Shown here: in pieces, positions 56,474-64,000 of the stretch
How the letters are laid out: each line of letters opens with the position of its first letter
Position numbering within the stretch: position 1 is the first letter of the stretch
NCBI RefSeq assembly: GCF_000439455.1
Contig: NC_021833.1
Span: 434,001 to 498,000 of the forward strand
Direction of reading: 5' to 3'
DNA: 64,000 nt
From: Spiroplasma diminutum CUAS-1
Lineage (GTDB): Bacteria > Bacillota_I > Bacilli_A > Mycoplasmatales > Mycoplasmataceae
Made by a program: the position numbers and the translations under genes
Notes under the pieces: model-generated
The model's database searches: none
What the model saw: only the letters and a program-made list of their open reading frames with translations
Told to the model about the DNA's origin: nothing

Positions 56474-57214
56474 ATGGCAGGATTCGCACCGAAGTTTTGT
56501 CCTACTCACTTACAAATACATGTTTGTGATTTACAAAACGTTTTTAATAAAAATAAATCAATTGAAGAAGAACTTGGCGCAAAAGTAAGACGATTACATG
56601 GAACTCAAACAGAAGAGGAACTGGCAGAGGAAAATAATAAAAGAAAACATCAACCAGGAACACTTGGAGATATATTGGCAAAAGCTAAAGAAAAGATCCG
56701 AAATGATAAAGGAGATTTTGAAGATAGCGATCCAGATAATAAAATAGTAAGTGGTGAAGAAATAAACGATAGAATGGCTGCCTTGAGAGTAAAAATGATG
56801 GGTGGCTCTTCCCCTTCTACTTCAGATTCTTCACCTTCTAATTCTGATCTTTCAGAAATTATTCAAAATGCACAAAATTATCAAAAAGAAAATCCAGAAA
56901 AACCATATATACCACCCATCAGGTCAAATATGGATGAAAAAGATGATAATAGTTTATCATCTTCAAATCCTTCAAATAATTTAGAACCTGATGATTTAAA
57001 CCAAGCTGAGATTGCCGATGAATCAATATCAAAAACAATTCCTAAAGTTAAAGAAACTAAGGAAAAAAATATCGAATCATCTGATAAATTATTCAGTCAA
57101 GAAGAAACACAAGAATTAATTCAACTAGCTGTAAAAGAAGCATTAAAACAAGTTGGTATAATTGGTGATGATGAAGTAAAAGTTAAAAAAACTGTAAAAA
57201 AGAAAACAAGTTAA
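56474..57214 (+). CDS. Unknown protein with disordered Ser/Asn/Pro region
   Basis: A 246-residue acidic protein. The N-terminus MAGFAPKFCPTHLQIHVCDL has a CPTH...H.C arrangement that could bind metal. Residues 35-105 are charged and helical. Residues 108-190 are low-complexity Ser/Asn/Pro/Asp. A short amphipathic helix ELIQLAVKEALKQVGII and a Lys-rich end finish it. GGAGG lies at ideal spacing, so it should be well translated. No signal peptide or membrane segment is visible. No family is recognised. Confidence 0.8.
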   Translation: MAGFAPKFCPTHLQIHVCDLQNVFNKNKSIEEELGAKVRRLHGTQTEEELAEENNKRKHQPGTLGDILAKAKEKIRNDKGDFEDSDPDNKIVSGEEINDRMAALRVKMMGGSSPSTSDSSPSNSDLSEIIQNAQNYQKENPEKPYIPPIRSNMDEKDDNSLSSSNPSNNLEPDDLNQAEIADESISKTIPKVKETKEKNIESSDKLFSQEETQELIQLAVKEALKQVGIIGDDEVKVKKTVKKKTS

Positions 57215-57215
57215 T

Positions 57216-57250
57216 AAAAAAGGAAAAACAAATTTGTTTTTCCTTTTTTA
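57216..57250. terminator. Bidirectional terminator
   Basis: AAAAAAGGAAAAACAAA / TTTGTTTTTCCTTTTTT palindrome between convergent genes. Confidence 0.9.
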
Positions 57251-58087
57251 TTACCCTTCAAAGTGTAAGTTTGTAGCTTTTGATTCAAGATCTTTGATAT
57301 CTTTTTGTAAAATATCAAGTTTTTCTTTTGCAAGTCCGTATGCATCTCTTCCTGCAAAAATATTTGCTGGAATTTCGTTTTGACTGCTTAATTCAATTAG
57401 CAATTCTGCATATTTTTCTGGATTACCATCTTGATAACCATTTCATGATTTAACTGTGTTAACTCATTCATCTCTTGCTTGTGCATAATCTGCAATAACA
57501 TTGTTTCCTGTAACAAGTGATTCTTCTTTTAAGAAGTTTGTTCTAAATCCTCCAGGTTTTACTGATGAAACACTAATTCCAAGTGGTTTTAACTCATGGC
57601 TAATTCCTTCTGCAAAACCATCAAGACCAAATTTAACTGCAGCATAGATACTGTTATATGGAACTGTTTTAAATCCTCATGCTGATGAAGTTACAAAAAT
57701 GTGTCCATATTTTTGTTTTCTCATGTAAGGTAATACATTACGAACAACGTTCATTGTTCCAATTAAGTTTGCATTTATGTTTTTCATTACTTCTTCTTCA
57801 GAAGTTTCTTCAAATGTTCATAATTGTCCATAACCTGCATTATTTAATAAAATATCAATTGTAGAAAATTTTTCAATTCCTTTATCGATAGCATTTTTAA
57901 TGCTTTTTGAATCTGTCATATCCATTTCAACTGCTAATAAATTTGGGTTTTCCCCTATTTCAGAAATAATTTTATCTTTATTTCTACTTGTTGCAATTAC
58001 TTGGTGTCCGTTATCAAGTAATTTTTTTGTAACAACTAATCCAAGTCCTTGACTTGCTCCAGTTACTAATCATACTTTATTTATCAT
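57251..58087 (-). CDS. Short-chain dehydrogenase/reductase
   Basis: A 278-residue classical SDR. The nucleotide motif is VTGASQGLG (about 9-17), the structural motif is LLNNAGYGQLW, and the catalytic Ser is in IFVTSSAWGFK. Catalytic Tyr-Lys is in YAAVKFGLDGFAEG, and SVKPGGFRTNF matches the PG motif. The substrate is unknown. The ribosome site GGAGG is 5 bases before the ATG. Behind it lies a promoter with a 19-bp spacer holding a perfect inverted repeat, and a MerR-type regulator is encoded just upstream, so it is probably MerR-controlled. Many TGA codons are Trp. Confidence 0.92.
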
Positions 58088-58113
58088 TTTATACCTCCTA
58101 TTGATACAAAATA

Positions 58114-58144
58114 ATTATAAAACATTATAGTTACTATAATGCAA
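58114..58144 (-). promoter_or_regulatory. MerR-type promoter/operator of the SDR gene
   Basis: On the minus strand, TTGCAT (58144-58139) and TATAAT (58119-58114) are separated by exactly 19 bp. CATTATAGT-A-ACTATAATG, a perfect 9-bp inverted repeat with a 1-base centre (58123-58141), fills the spacer. MerR regulators bind such dyads in over-long (19-20 bp) spacers and twist the DNA to activate transcription. The regulator gene lies immediately upstream. Confidence 0.8.
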
Positions 58145-58163
58145 GTGAAAAAACAACATTTTT

Positions 58164-58595
58164 TTAAATTATTTTCTTATTTTTTAATTCAACTTCAAAA
58201 TTAATCGGATTTCATTTATCCATTTCACCAGTTTTTATTAAATTTTCATAATGTTTTTCTTTGTTATTTAATAAATCAAGTTCATCATTCAATTTTTGTA
58301 TTTTTTCTTTTAGAGCTTCTTTTTGTGTAACAATTATTTTTAATCTTTCTGGTGCTGTTTTATCACCTTCTATACATAAATCCAGATAAATTTTAATGTT
58401 ATTTAATTCCATTCCTGCATTTCTTAAAATAAACACCATTTTGAATCATTCTAAATCTTCAAAATTGGCATATCTATAATTATTTTCTTCTCTTTTTAAA
58501 TAAGGAAATACCCCTTTTGAATCATAAAATCTAATTGTTTGTTCTGTTACATCAAAAAGATTTGCTAATTGTTTTATTCCTATTTTTTTTACCAT
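58164..58595 (-). CDS. MerR-family transcription regulator
   Basis: A 143-residue protein. The N-terminal winged helix-turn-helix is IGIKQLANLFDVTEQTIRFY, then DSKGVFPYLKREENNYRYAN with the second wing, and FILRNAGMELNNIKIYL as the alpha-5 start. A coiled-coil dimer helix spans about 85-120. It lacks the cysteine pattern of metal sensors and is like the AdhR/YraB class that often sits beside oxidoreductases and responds to aldehydes. The SDR promoter downstream carries a matching operator. It starts 4 bases after coaE ends. Confidence 0.9.
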
Positions 58596-58599
58596 AATA

Positions 58600-59178
58600 T
58601 TAATCCTCACTTTTAATTTTTTCTATTAAATCATCAATACTTTTAAAAAAACTTTGCTTATCGCTATTATTTTCTAATATATAATCAAACTTATATTTTC
58701 TTAATTTTTTGAATTGAAATTCTGTAATTGAATCAATTTCTTTTAGATCTCTGTTGTCTCTATTTCTAACTCTATCGATTCTTTGACTATTGTCTTTTAC
58801 AAGCAATATAGTTTTATCAAATTTAACTTTTATTCCACTTATAACTGCTGCTTCAACAAAAATTAAATCACTGTTAATTTCCTTTTTTATAAGTAAATTA
58901 ATTTCTTTTGAAATTAATGGTCAAGCCACTTTTGTAAATTTTTCATTTAACTTATGATTATTAAACAATTCGCTTCTTAAAACTGTTCGTTCAATTTTTT
59001 CATTTTCAATTGAATTTGGTATGAATTTTTTTAAGAAATTTAATATCTTTTTATTATAAATGACATATTTTGATATTTTATCAGCTTCTATTACTTTTAT
59101 TCTAGGATTTTCGCTTAAATGTTCTAACATAGTTGACTTTCCACTACCTATAAATCCACTTACTCCAATAATTTTCAA
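58600..59178 (-). CDS. coaE: Dephospho-CoA kinase
   Basis: The last step of CoA synthesis. It has 192 residues. The P-loop is GFIGSGKST (residues 8-16). EADKISKYV matches the D-A/K substrate motif region, and LIFVEAAVISGIK corresponds to the Walker-B-like vDxPLLfE strand. VKDNSQRIDRVRNRD matches the lid motif (QxxRlxxR). The LSENPRIKVIEAD spacing is normal. One TGA is Trp. It stands upstream of the MerR gene (4-base gap). The CoA enzyme CoaBC is at 15771-16949. Confidence 0.9.
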
Positions 59179-59208
59179 AATCTCACCTTCTTTTCATTAA
59201 TAGGTTAC

Positions 59209-59236
59209 AAAAAAAATCATTATTAAATGATTTTTA
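59209..59236 (-). terminator. Terminator after the membrane-protein gene
   Basis: Read on the minus strand, AAAATCATT / AATGATTTT with a 4-base loop and eight T. Confidence 0.8.
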
Positions 59237-59242
59237 CTTTAT

Positions 59243-60739
59243 TTAATTATAAATTATTTTATCTACATAACTTGAAATAATTGGTTTAATTGGTGACATT
59301 TCTTTTATAATTTCTGTACAAATTTCTCTATAGTTTTTGTAGTCCTTATTATTTTTAGCAATTTCCAATCTTCCAATCACATTAGTTTTTTGATCAATGT
59401 TTTTAAAATTTGAATTAATTTTGTTTTTCAAACAAAATCCAATTTTTGGCAATAATTCTTGATTTCTAAATGCTATTGCAAAAATTTGTTCTAATTTAAT
59501 TTCAGCTGCAAATAAATCTCATGTTTTTAATGCAAATCTATATCCTTCAATTAATTCTTCAAGATCTTTTTTATATCTTCCAAAAAAATCTAATCTAGGA
59601 TTTAAAATTATTTGTTCAATTAAATCAACAAATTGCTTATCTGTAGATGTAAAGATATTCATTTGAGCTTCAACTTCAGTTGCAATAGTATTTCAATCAT
59701 TTTCTTTATTTTCTGCAATTATTTCTAATTTTTCAATTGTTTCTTTATAGATTAATGAATCTTTATTATTTGAATTCTCAAGCATTTTTACTAAATTTTT
59801 ATAGAATAAAATACATTTCTTTTCAATTTTTGGATCATAATCAACTTTAATTTTATTTACTTGATTAATTTCTTTTACTTCTTTGATTTCTTTAATATCT
59901 TTTGATTCTTTTGATTCTTTAATTTTTGGTTTTTCTACTTTTGAATAGCTTTCAACAAGATTTGCTCCAGTTTGTAAATCAATATCTTTTAAAACTATTA
60001 AATTTATTCTTCATCAACTACATTCTCCGCAAATATTTCCTGCAAATGCAATTAAAATTGAAATAAATGGCAAAATGATTGGAAGAACAAATCACATAAT
60101 AAGTTCAAAAGTTTTATTGTCTGTTTCAATAGCAGCAGCTCCTGGTATTTGAGAAAATAAAGCAAAAGTTAATCAATAAATTTGATTAGGTTGAGTTTGC
60201 AATATCTCTATAACTTTAGAAGTAGCTTCTTTATTAATTGAAATAAAATTCCCTGATCCAAACTCTAATACTATTCCCATTAAAAATGGTGAAGCACTTA
60301 AAAGTGAAAGAAACATTGAAATAGTAAGCAGTGAAAATATAATTCATGCAAAAATCATAGTTAATTGATAACTTCTAATTGGTCTTACTATTCTTGCAAT
60401 ACCCTTTTTAGTCTTTGCTTTATAGCCAACAAGATGAATTATTAATCTAAAAATCATTACTATCATTCCCAATGAACTTAACGCTAATGGTAATCAATAA
60501 ATTATGATATCATTTTCAGCTAGAATAATAGATTTTCCATTATATAAAAATATTAATAAAAACTTACTAAATTCTTGTTCAATAATTGAAGTATTAATTT
60601 GTAATATGTTTTCATTATTTATTATTGGAGAAAATAATAAAGTTAATGAATAAGTTAAAGAAACAACAAAAAAAGCAAGTAATGAACCAATCATAAATTG
60701 TGATTTTTTATTATTTTTTAAAATTTTAATTTTGCCCAT
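59243..60739 (-). CDS. Membrane protein with cytoplasmic helical domain, unknown
   Basis: A 498-residue protein. Four predicted membrane segments (about 18-36, 82-103, 125-147 and 215-240) are followed by a Lys/Glu repeat linker (SKVEKPKIKESKESKDIKE, near residue 270). A helical domain occupies 300-498. Many TGA codons are Trp. The ribosome site GGGGAAATG is weak. No family is recognised. In related Firmicutes the coaE-dnaB-dnaI cluster occupies such a position, but no DnaB/DnaD motif was found here. Confidence 0.78.
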
Positions 60740-60755
60740 ATTATCATTTCCCCAT

Positions 60756-60786
60756 AAAAACTAATATTATTATATATTAGTTTTTA
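60756..60786. terminator. Hairpin marking the edge of the prophage remnant
   Basis: AAAAACTAATAT / ATATTAGTTTTT, 12-bp stem between the membrane-protein gene and the remnant. On the minus strand it could stop transcripts from the prophage side. Confidence 0.5.
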
Positions 60787-60869
60787 AATAATTCAAAATT
60801 AAAAAATGCTTAAGGGTGCATAACTTAAAGGTAGGAAATAAAAAAGACATTTTTCATTCAATTGTTAAT

Positions 60870-61048
60870 TTAATTATTCCACAATTCTAGTCATGCTTGA
60901 CCAACAGCTCCTAATTCAGCTGCCAAGACACCAACGCCTATTATTTTAAGAACTTCAATTAGTCAACTACTTTGCTTGTTATCTAATTGAATATTTTTTA
61001 AATTTGTAAGCTTTAAATTTTTAATTTAATTGATTTAGTACCTACCAT
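60870..61048 (-). pseudogene. Small prophage gene with a -1 frameshift
   Basis: GGAGAAACT precedes ATG 61048, giving MVGTKSIKLKI before a stop. The -1 frame continues without a start codon for about 45 residues (LKLTNLKNIQLDNKQSS..., then LIEVLKIIGVGVLAAELG) to TAA. A one-base loss or gain in an A5 run explains it. The intact product would be about 58 residues with one hydrophobic helix. Function is unknown; it may be a small phage protein. Confidence 0.5.
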
Positions 61049-61065
61049 AGTTTCTCCTTTTAATT

Positions 61066-61092
61066 AAAAAAAAGAATAGTTGATACTATTCT
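61066..61092 (-). terminator. Terminator after the capsid-like pseudogene
   Basis: Minus-strand GAATAGT-ATCA-ACTATTC and eight T, overlapping the stop codon. Confidence 0.85.
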
Positions 61093-62073
61093 TCTGGGTC
61101 AGTTGGTGTTTCGTCTTTAAAAACTACTGCAAATACTTTTAAAAATTCGATTAGTTTAACATCAAACCCTTTTGCATATTCCATTAAGTCAGCATTACCG
61201 TATCCAGTACCAACTTCTGCTTTTTCACAACGTACTGGTGTATCTTCTCATTCCATTGCAATAAATGGTCTATATAGTGTATTCATTTCAACAACATATG
61301 CGATTACACCTTCAGGTAAAAGATTTGTAGTTACTCCTTTTTTACCTTCTGGGTCTAGCACTGAAACTAATTTTGGAATATCTACATAATTGATTCCTTC
61401 AATTGATGATGTGATTCCAGAAATGTGTACATCTTTACCATCTAATACATCTTGGATTTGTTGAGTTGCACCAATTGTTAATTTGTAATTTATATCTAAA
61501 TCCTCTGTTAAGTTCAATATCTGAGAAGATAAATAAATTCTCTGTATTCATACCTTGTAAGTAACATTGATCAACTATTTGGTCATGAATATCTAATATT
61601 TTTTCTCTTAAATTAACTTTTTCAATTTTTAATTTAGGAGCATCAATTGCTGTATCCAACATAGCTTTTCTTTTATATTGTACTTCTGCACTAGCTGTTT
61701 CACTTAATTCTTCAGCAATCAATTCAGGAGCTAATTTTTCCAAAGCTGAATATTGTCTAGCAACTTTAAATGCTTTTTCAATTGAAACGTTTTCTTAAAC
61801 ATATTCAGCCAATGAATATTCATTAAAAATTTTGTTTTTATTTGCTAAAAATTCTTCCCCCATTTGTTCACCTGTTGTAACAGTAAATTTCATAGGTTTT
61901 TTTCTTGTTATTGTTTGGTTCCGTTCAGTAACTGTTTTAAATGGAATTAAAGTTTCAAATCCAATTTTAGTTGAATAAACTTCATGAAAAATAACTTGCA
62001 CTACTTCACTTCTATTAGTAGAGTTAGTAATATCAATAAAACAATTCTGATTTTTAAATTGTTTTAAGTTCAT
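61086..62073 (-). pseudogene. Phage major capsid-like gene, broken by a stop and a frameshift
   Basis: Reading from ATG 62073 (ribosome site AGGAGAAA), a frame of 92 residues ends at TAA (61795). The same frame resumes without a start for the next 80 or so residues (ENVSIEKAFKVARQ..., QGMNTENLFIFS). After a frameshift near 61520 the sequence continues in another frame (LTEDLDINYKLTIGA...) to TAG at 61086. Joined, it gives a ~330-residue protein of capsid size and style that follows a scaffold-like gene, as in phage head modules. Capsid identity is from size, order and style, not from a diagnostic motif. Confidence 0.6.
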
Positions 62074-62083
62074 ATTTTTCTCC

Positions 62084-62553
62084 TTAGCTTAAATCTAAAA
62101 GATTTCCAGTATTAAAATCTTTTTTTGTTTTATTAATGTTGAAATTTTGTTCATCAATAATTTTAACTTTTTGCCAATTAATTCTTTTACAGACTTAATA
62201 ATTTCTTCTATATTTGTATATGAAAAATTTTGCACCATTTGTTTAACAAATTCTAATTGTGTATCAGTGATATCTAAATTTTGTGATAATAATTCTTTTT
62301 GAATTAACAGGTTATTTAATGATTGGATTTGAAATTCTTTATCTTTTATTGAATCCTGTAAAGCAACTATTTCTTGATTTTTATTATTTGCATTTTCTTT
62401 AATAATTTCATTTATCTTTGATTTTTGTTCATCACTAAATTGTACTTCTTCAGCTGGTTCAATATCATCTGTTGTTTCTTCCAATTCCTCAGAAGTTTCA
62501 GGCGCAGTTTCCTGAACTATTTCATCTACTTTTGTTTCTTCTGTCATAATCAT
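62084..62553 (-). pseudogene. Phage scaffold-like (DUF4355 type) gene with 3' frameshift
   Basis: From about ATG 62553 the product is a very acidic Glu/Thr N-terminus (VDEIVQETAPETSEELEETT) followed by a coiled coil (IVALQDSIKDKEFQIQSLNN). This is the layout of phage scaffolding proteins encoded before the capsid. Near residue 128 the frame shifts. The continuation in the next frame, KVKIIDEQNFNINKTKKDFN and TGNLLDLS, ends at TAA 62084, just before the capsid-like start. The current frame ends early at 62095. Confidence 0.6.
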
Positions 62554-62593
62554 CTCCTTTGACCTTTGGCGAGTACCAATAAATTAAGTATAA

Positions 62594-62627
62594 AAAAAAC
62601 CTCTAAATTTAAAAGAGGTTTAGTTTT
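62594..62627. terminator. Terminator after the DUF3800 gene
   Basis: AAACCTCT / AGAGGTTT stem with A8/T tracts. It is strong on the minus strand, 11 bases past the DUF3800 stop. Confidence 0.88.
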
Positions 62628-62637
62628 TTAGGTGAAT

Positions 62638-63477
62638 TTAAAATAAATCTATTAATTTACATTTTAAACATAGTTTTGATATAGTTTGGCATTGTTCCTT
62701 AATTGTATAATGACATGAACAAGAAATTTTTTTATGCATTAATTCAAACATTTTATCTATGTCATTGTCTCATGGTTTTTTAGAATTATTTAAAAATCTA
62801 CACATGGAAGAAATTAATCCGACATAATAATCAGAATATCTTATTAAAGGATTGGCATTAGATTCATATTGTTTGACTTTTATACTTATATTTGTAAATT
62901 GTGAATTTCAATACATTTGAGTAATTATATAACTTTCCAGACTTTCTAATTTACTACCTTTTTTTTCTTCATTCGGTTCCAAAACTTTTGGTACAGATTT
63001 TCTTTGATCAACAAATATTTTTATTATTATTTCTTCGTCAAAACTAAAATTTGAATAATTAAGAGTCCTATCAACTAAGTAATATGACATCATGTTATAA
63101 ATGGCATTTAAATTAATCGCCCTGTTATTCTTTGATTTTCAGTTTTTTAAATTACATGTTATAGATATATTCTTTTGAGTTAAGTTCCTAATATTTTCAA
63201 ATAAAAATGACTTATTTTGTAAGCTCAAGTTATTTCACTTGACTTCTTTATGGTTTTTAGGATTGTCAATCAAAATATATTGTTCTAATTCTTTTTCCTC
63301 ATTCATTCTAAATTCTTTTATATTTTTTTCAGTTTTTAAGATATTTGACCTAATTTTGCTTTCAATTCTTTGAATATTTGAATAGTCATCGTTTATTATA
63401 TAGAAACCACCTACAACAAAAAATTCTGATAAATTATTTCCGCTTTCATCTAGATAAAAATTAATATATTTTGCCAA
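62638..63477 (-). CDS. DUF3800 domain protein
   Basis: A 279-residue protein. The opening FYLDESGNN...FFVVGGFYI is the DUF3800 signature (RNase-H-like fold; the DESG aspartate is a likely metal ligand), and IIIKIFVDQRKS supplies the central Asp strand. The TTG start at 63477 lies 9-10 bases after AAGGA. The C-terminus is Cys-rich (SCSCHYTIKEQCQTISKLCL). The frame is fully open although all nearby phage genes are broken. A structured RNA with its own terminator lies directly in front. Function is unknown; nuclease or phage-defence activity is inference. Confidence 0.88.
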
Positions 63478-63496
63478 AATAAGTGATTCCTTTCAT

Positions 63497-63590
63497 AAAA
63501 AAAGGAGGTTTCCCTCCTCTGCATAGAGTTGTCCGTACTTACATCACGGTTAAGCTTTGCTACAAACATCTACGTCTTACATTTAAATAA
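63497..63590 (-). ncRNA. Structured RNA leader upstream of the DUF3800 gene
   Basis: On the minus strand this stretch is GC-richer than its surroundings and holds CCGT/ACGG (63549-63533), a CTCT-ATGC-AGAG hairpin (63528-63517), and the terminator AGGAGG-GAAA-CCTCCT with seven T (63518-63496). The CTCT hairpin and the terminator share bases, so they could switch. Conserved RNA motifs next to DUF3800 genes have been reported (the DUF3800 RNA motifs in Rfam). Membership here is inferred from position and structure. Confidence 0.65.
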
Positions 63591-63612
63591 TAACACCTCT
63601 TTTTTAAAAAAT

Positions 63613-64000
63613 CTATAAATTATTCAAATATTTTTTTCTTTTATTTTCTCCAATTAATTCAATGTGTTTGTTTAGTAACCCTTCTATTCTCGAAAACAAT
63701 CTTTCAGATGCTATGTCGTCTTTTAATTTTTTAGAATATTTTTCTTTTAAATCATTTATTGAATAATTAGTAGTAATAATTGTTGTTAATTTTTTGATTT
63801 CTAATTTTTCAAATCTTTTCTCAAAAATTTCATAAATATATGGATATGTAGATTCATGAATAAATTCAACACCTAAATCATCAACTATTAATAAAGAAGT
63901 ATTAGCAAATTTAGAAATATGATTTTCTATAACTTGAGTATAGTCTGAATATTTTTAAGATCACAATGTTTGAATATCAGATATAAATTTTTACATATTA
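63613..64000 (-). pseudogene. DnaC/DnaI-like helicase-loader fragment, broken
   Basis: An open stretch of about 113 residues without any Met ends at TAG 63613. It shows Walker B LLIVDDLGVEF, TTIITTNYSINDL (sensor 1) and ASERLFSRIEGL (arginine finger region), as in DnaC/DnaI helicase loaders. Just upstream is an in-frame TAA (63955-63957), and beyond it KFISDIQTLW continues the family pattern, then a further stop that a one-base indel in an A5 run would remove. The window ends there. It is probably a prophage loader. A decayed chromosomal dnaI is less likely because that gene is essential. Confidence 0.65.

Noticed and set aside
59243-60739. DnaB/DnaD-type replication protein suggested by the coaE neighbourhood
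   Set aside because: The protein has four membrane segments and no DnaD motif, so only the position fits.
60870-61048. Programmed -1 frameshift
   Set aside because: No X-XXY-YYZ slippery heptamer in the right frame was found, and neighbouring phage genes are also broken, so decay is simpler.
61435-61546. ORF extension RGFRYKLQINNWCNST as the true capsid C-terminus
   Set aside because: It is the out-of-frame reading after the frameshift. The other frame continues much longer and in the same compositional style.

Overview
The window is chromosomal DNA of a mollicute, most likely a Spiroplasma of the Apis clade or a close Entomoplasmatales relative (Mesoplasma/Entomoplasma). The DNA is very AT-rich. 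UGA is read as tryptophan in nearly every gene, so genes look broken under the standard code, and TGG is rare. There are many lipoproteins, one with spiralin-type repeats. Gene neighbourhoods (parE/parC, ruvAB, yqeG-yqeH, nusB-xseAB, nagA, coaE) are those of a reduced Firmicutes-derived genome. No tRNA, rRNA, CRISPR array or insertion sequence was seen.

Layout. 1-5.5 kb: topoisomerase IV (parE, truncated by the window edge, and parC) flanking an unknown gene. 5.5-8.5 kb: two small genes and the RecD2 helicase. 8.6-12 kb: nagA, a membrane protein, an oxidoreductase and deoC. 12-17 kb: a coiled-coil protein, a PTS permease with a IIB domain lacking cysteine, and coaBC on the minus strand. 17-21 kb: rpsU, ruvAB, a membrane protein, a probable structured noncoding RNA and an unknown gene. 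21-24 kb: two overlapping lipoproteins and an acidic protein. 24-27 kb: an exonuclease-like protein, yqeG and yqeH. 26.8-32.2 kb: a GH85 endo-beta-N-acetylglucosaminidase lipoprotein, an ABC exporter, a ROK kinase and a DUF896 protein. 32.3-36.6 kb: spiralin-repeat lipoprotein, transketolase, YneF-like protein, a metallo-beta-lactamase-fold protein. 36.6-42.4 kb: plsY (minus), unknowns, a secreted protein with an ABC transporter, and ribF. 42.6-46.6 kb: a surface metalloprotease resembling anthrax lethal factor with its motifs in swapped order, nfo, an unknown and a lipoprotein. 46.6-56.4 kb: nusB-orf-xseA-xseB, a deaminase, dxs-like gene, unknown, tlyA, dinB, SprT-like protein. 56.4-60.7 kb: an unknown gene, then a minus-strand block with a MerR regulator, its probable SDR target, coaE and a membrane protein. 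60.8-64 kb: a decayed prophage (small gene, capsid-like, scaffold-like and DnaC-like genes all broken) holding an intact DUF3800 gene with a structured RNA in front of it.

How parts fit together. Amino-sugar use recurs: GH85 can release host N-glycans, and NagA, a NagB-type deaminase and a ROK kinase could feed GlcNAc into glycolysis; PTS permease specificity is unknown. DNA upkeep is dense: topoisomerase IV, RecD2, RuvAB, endonuclease IV, exonuclease VII, Pol IV. The surface layer has five lipoproteins whose lipobox cysteine is always residue 24. The protease has the same signal layout but Phe at 24, and a C-terminal membrane anchor instead.

Strongest leads: the apparently permuted lethal-factor-like protease (42630-44144), the DUF3800 RNA-protein unit (62594-63590), the orphan structured RNA (20190-20346), the MerR operator with a 19-bp promoter spacer (58114-58144), and the tandem decamer plus T15 tract before the GH85 lipoprotein.
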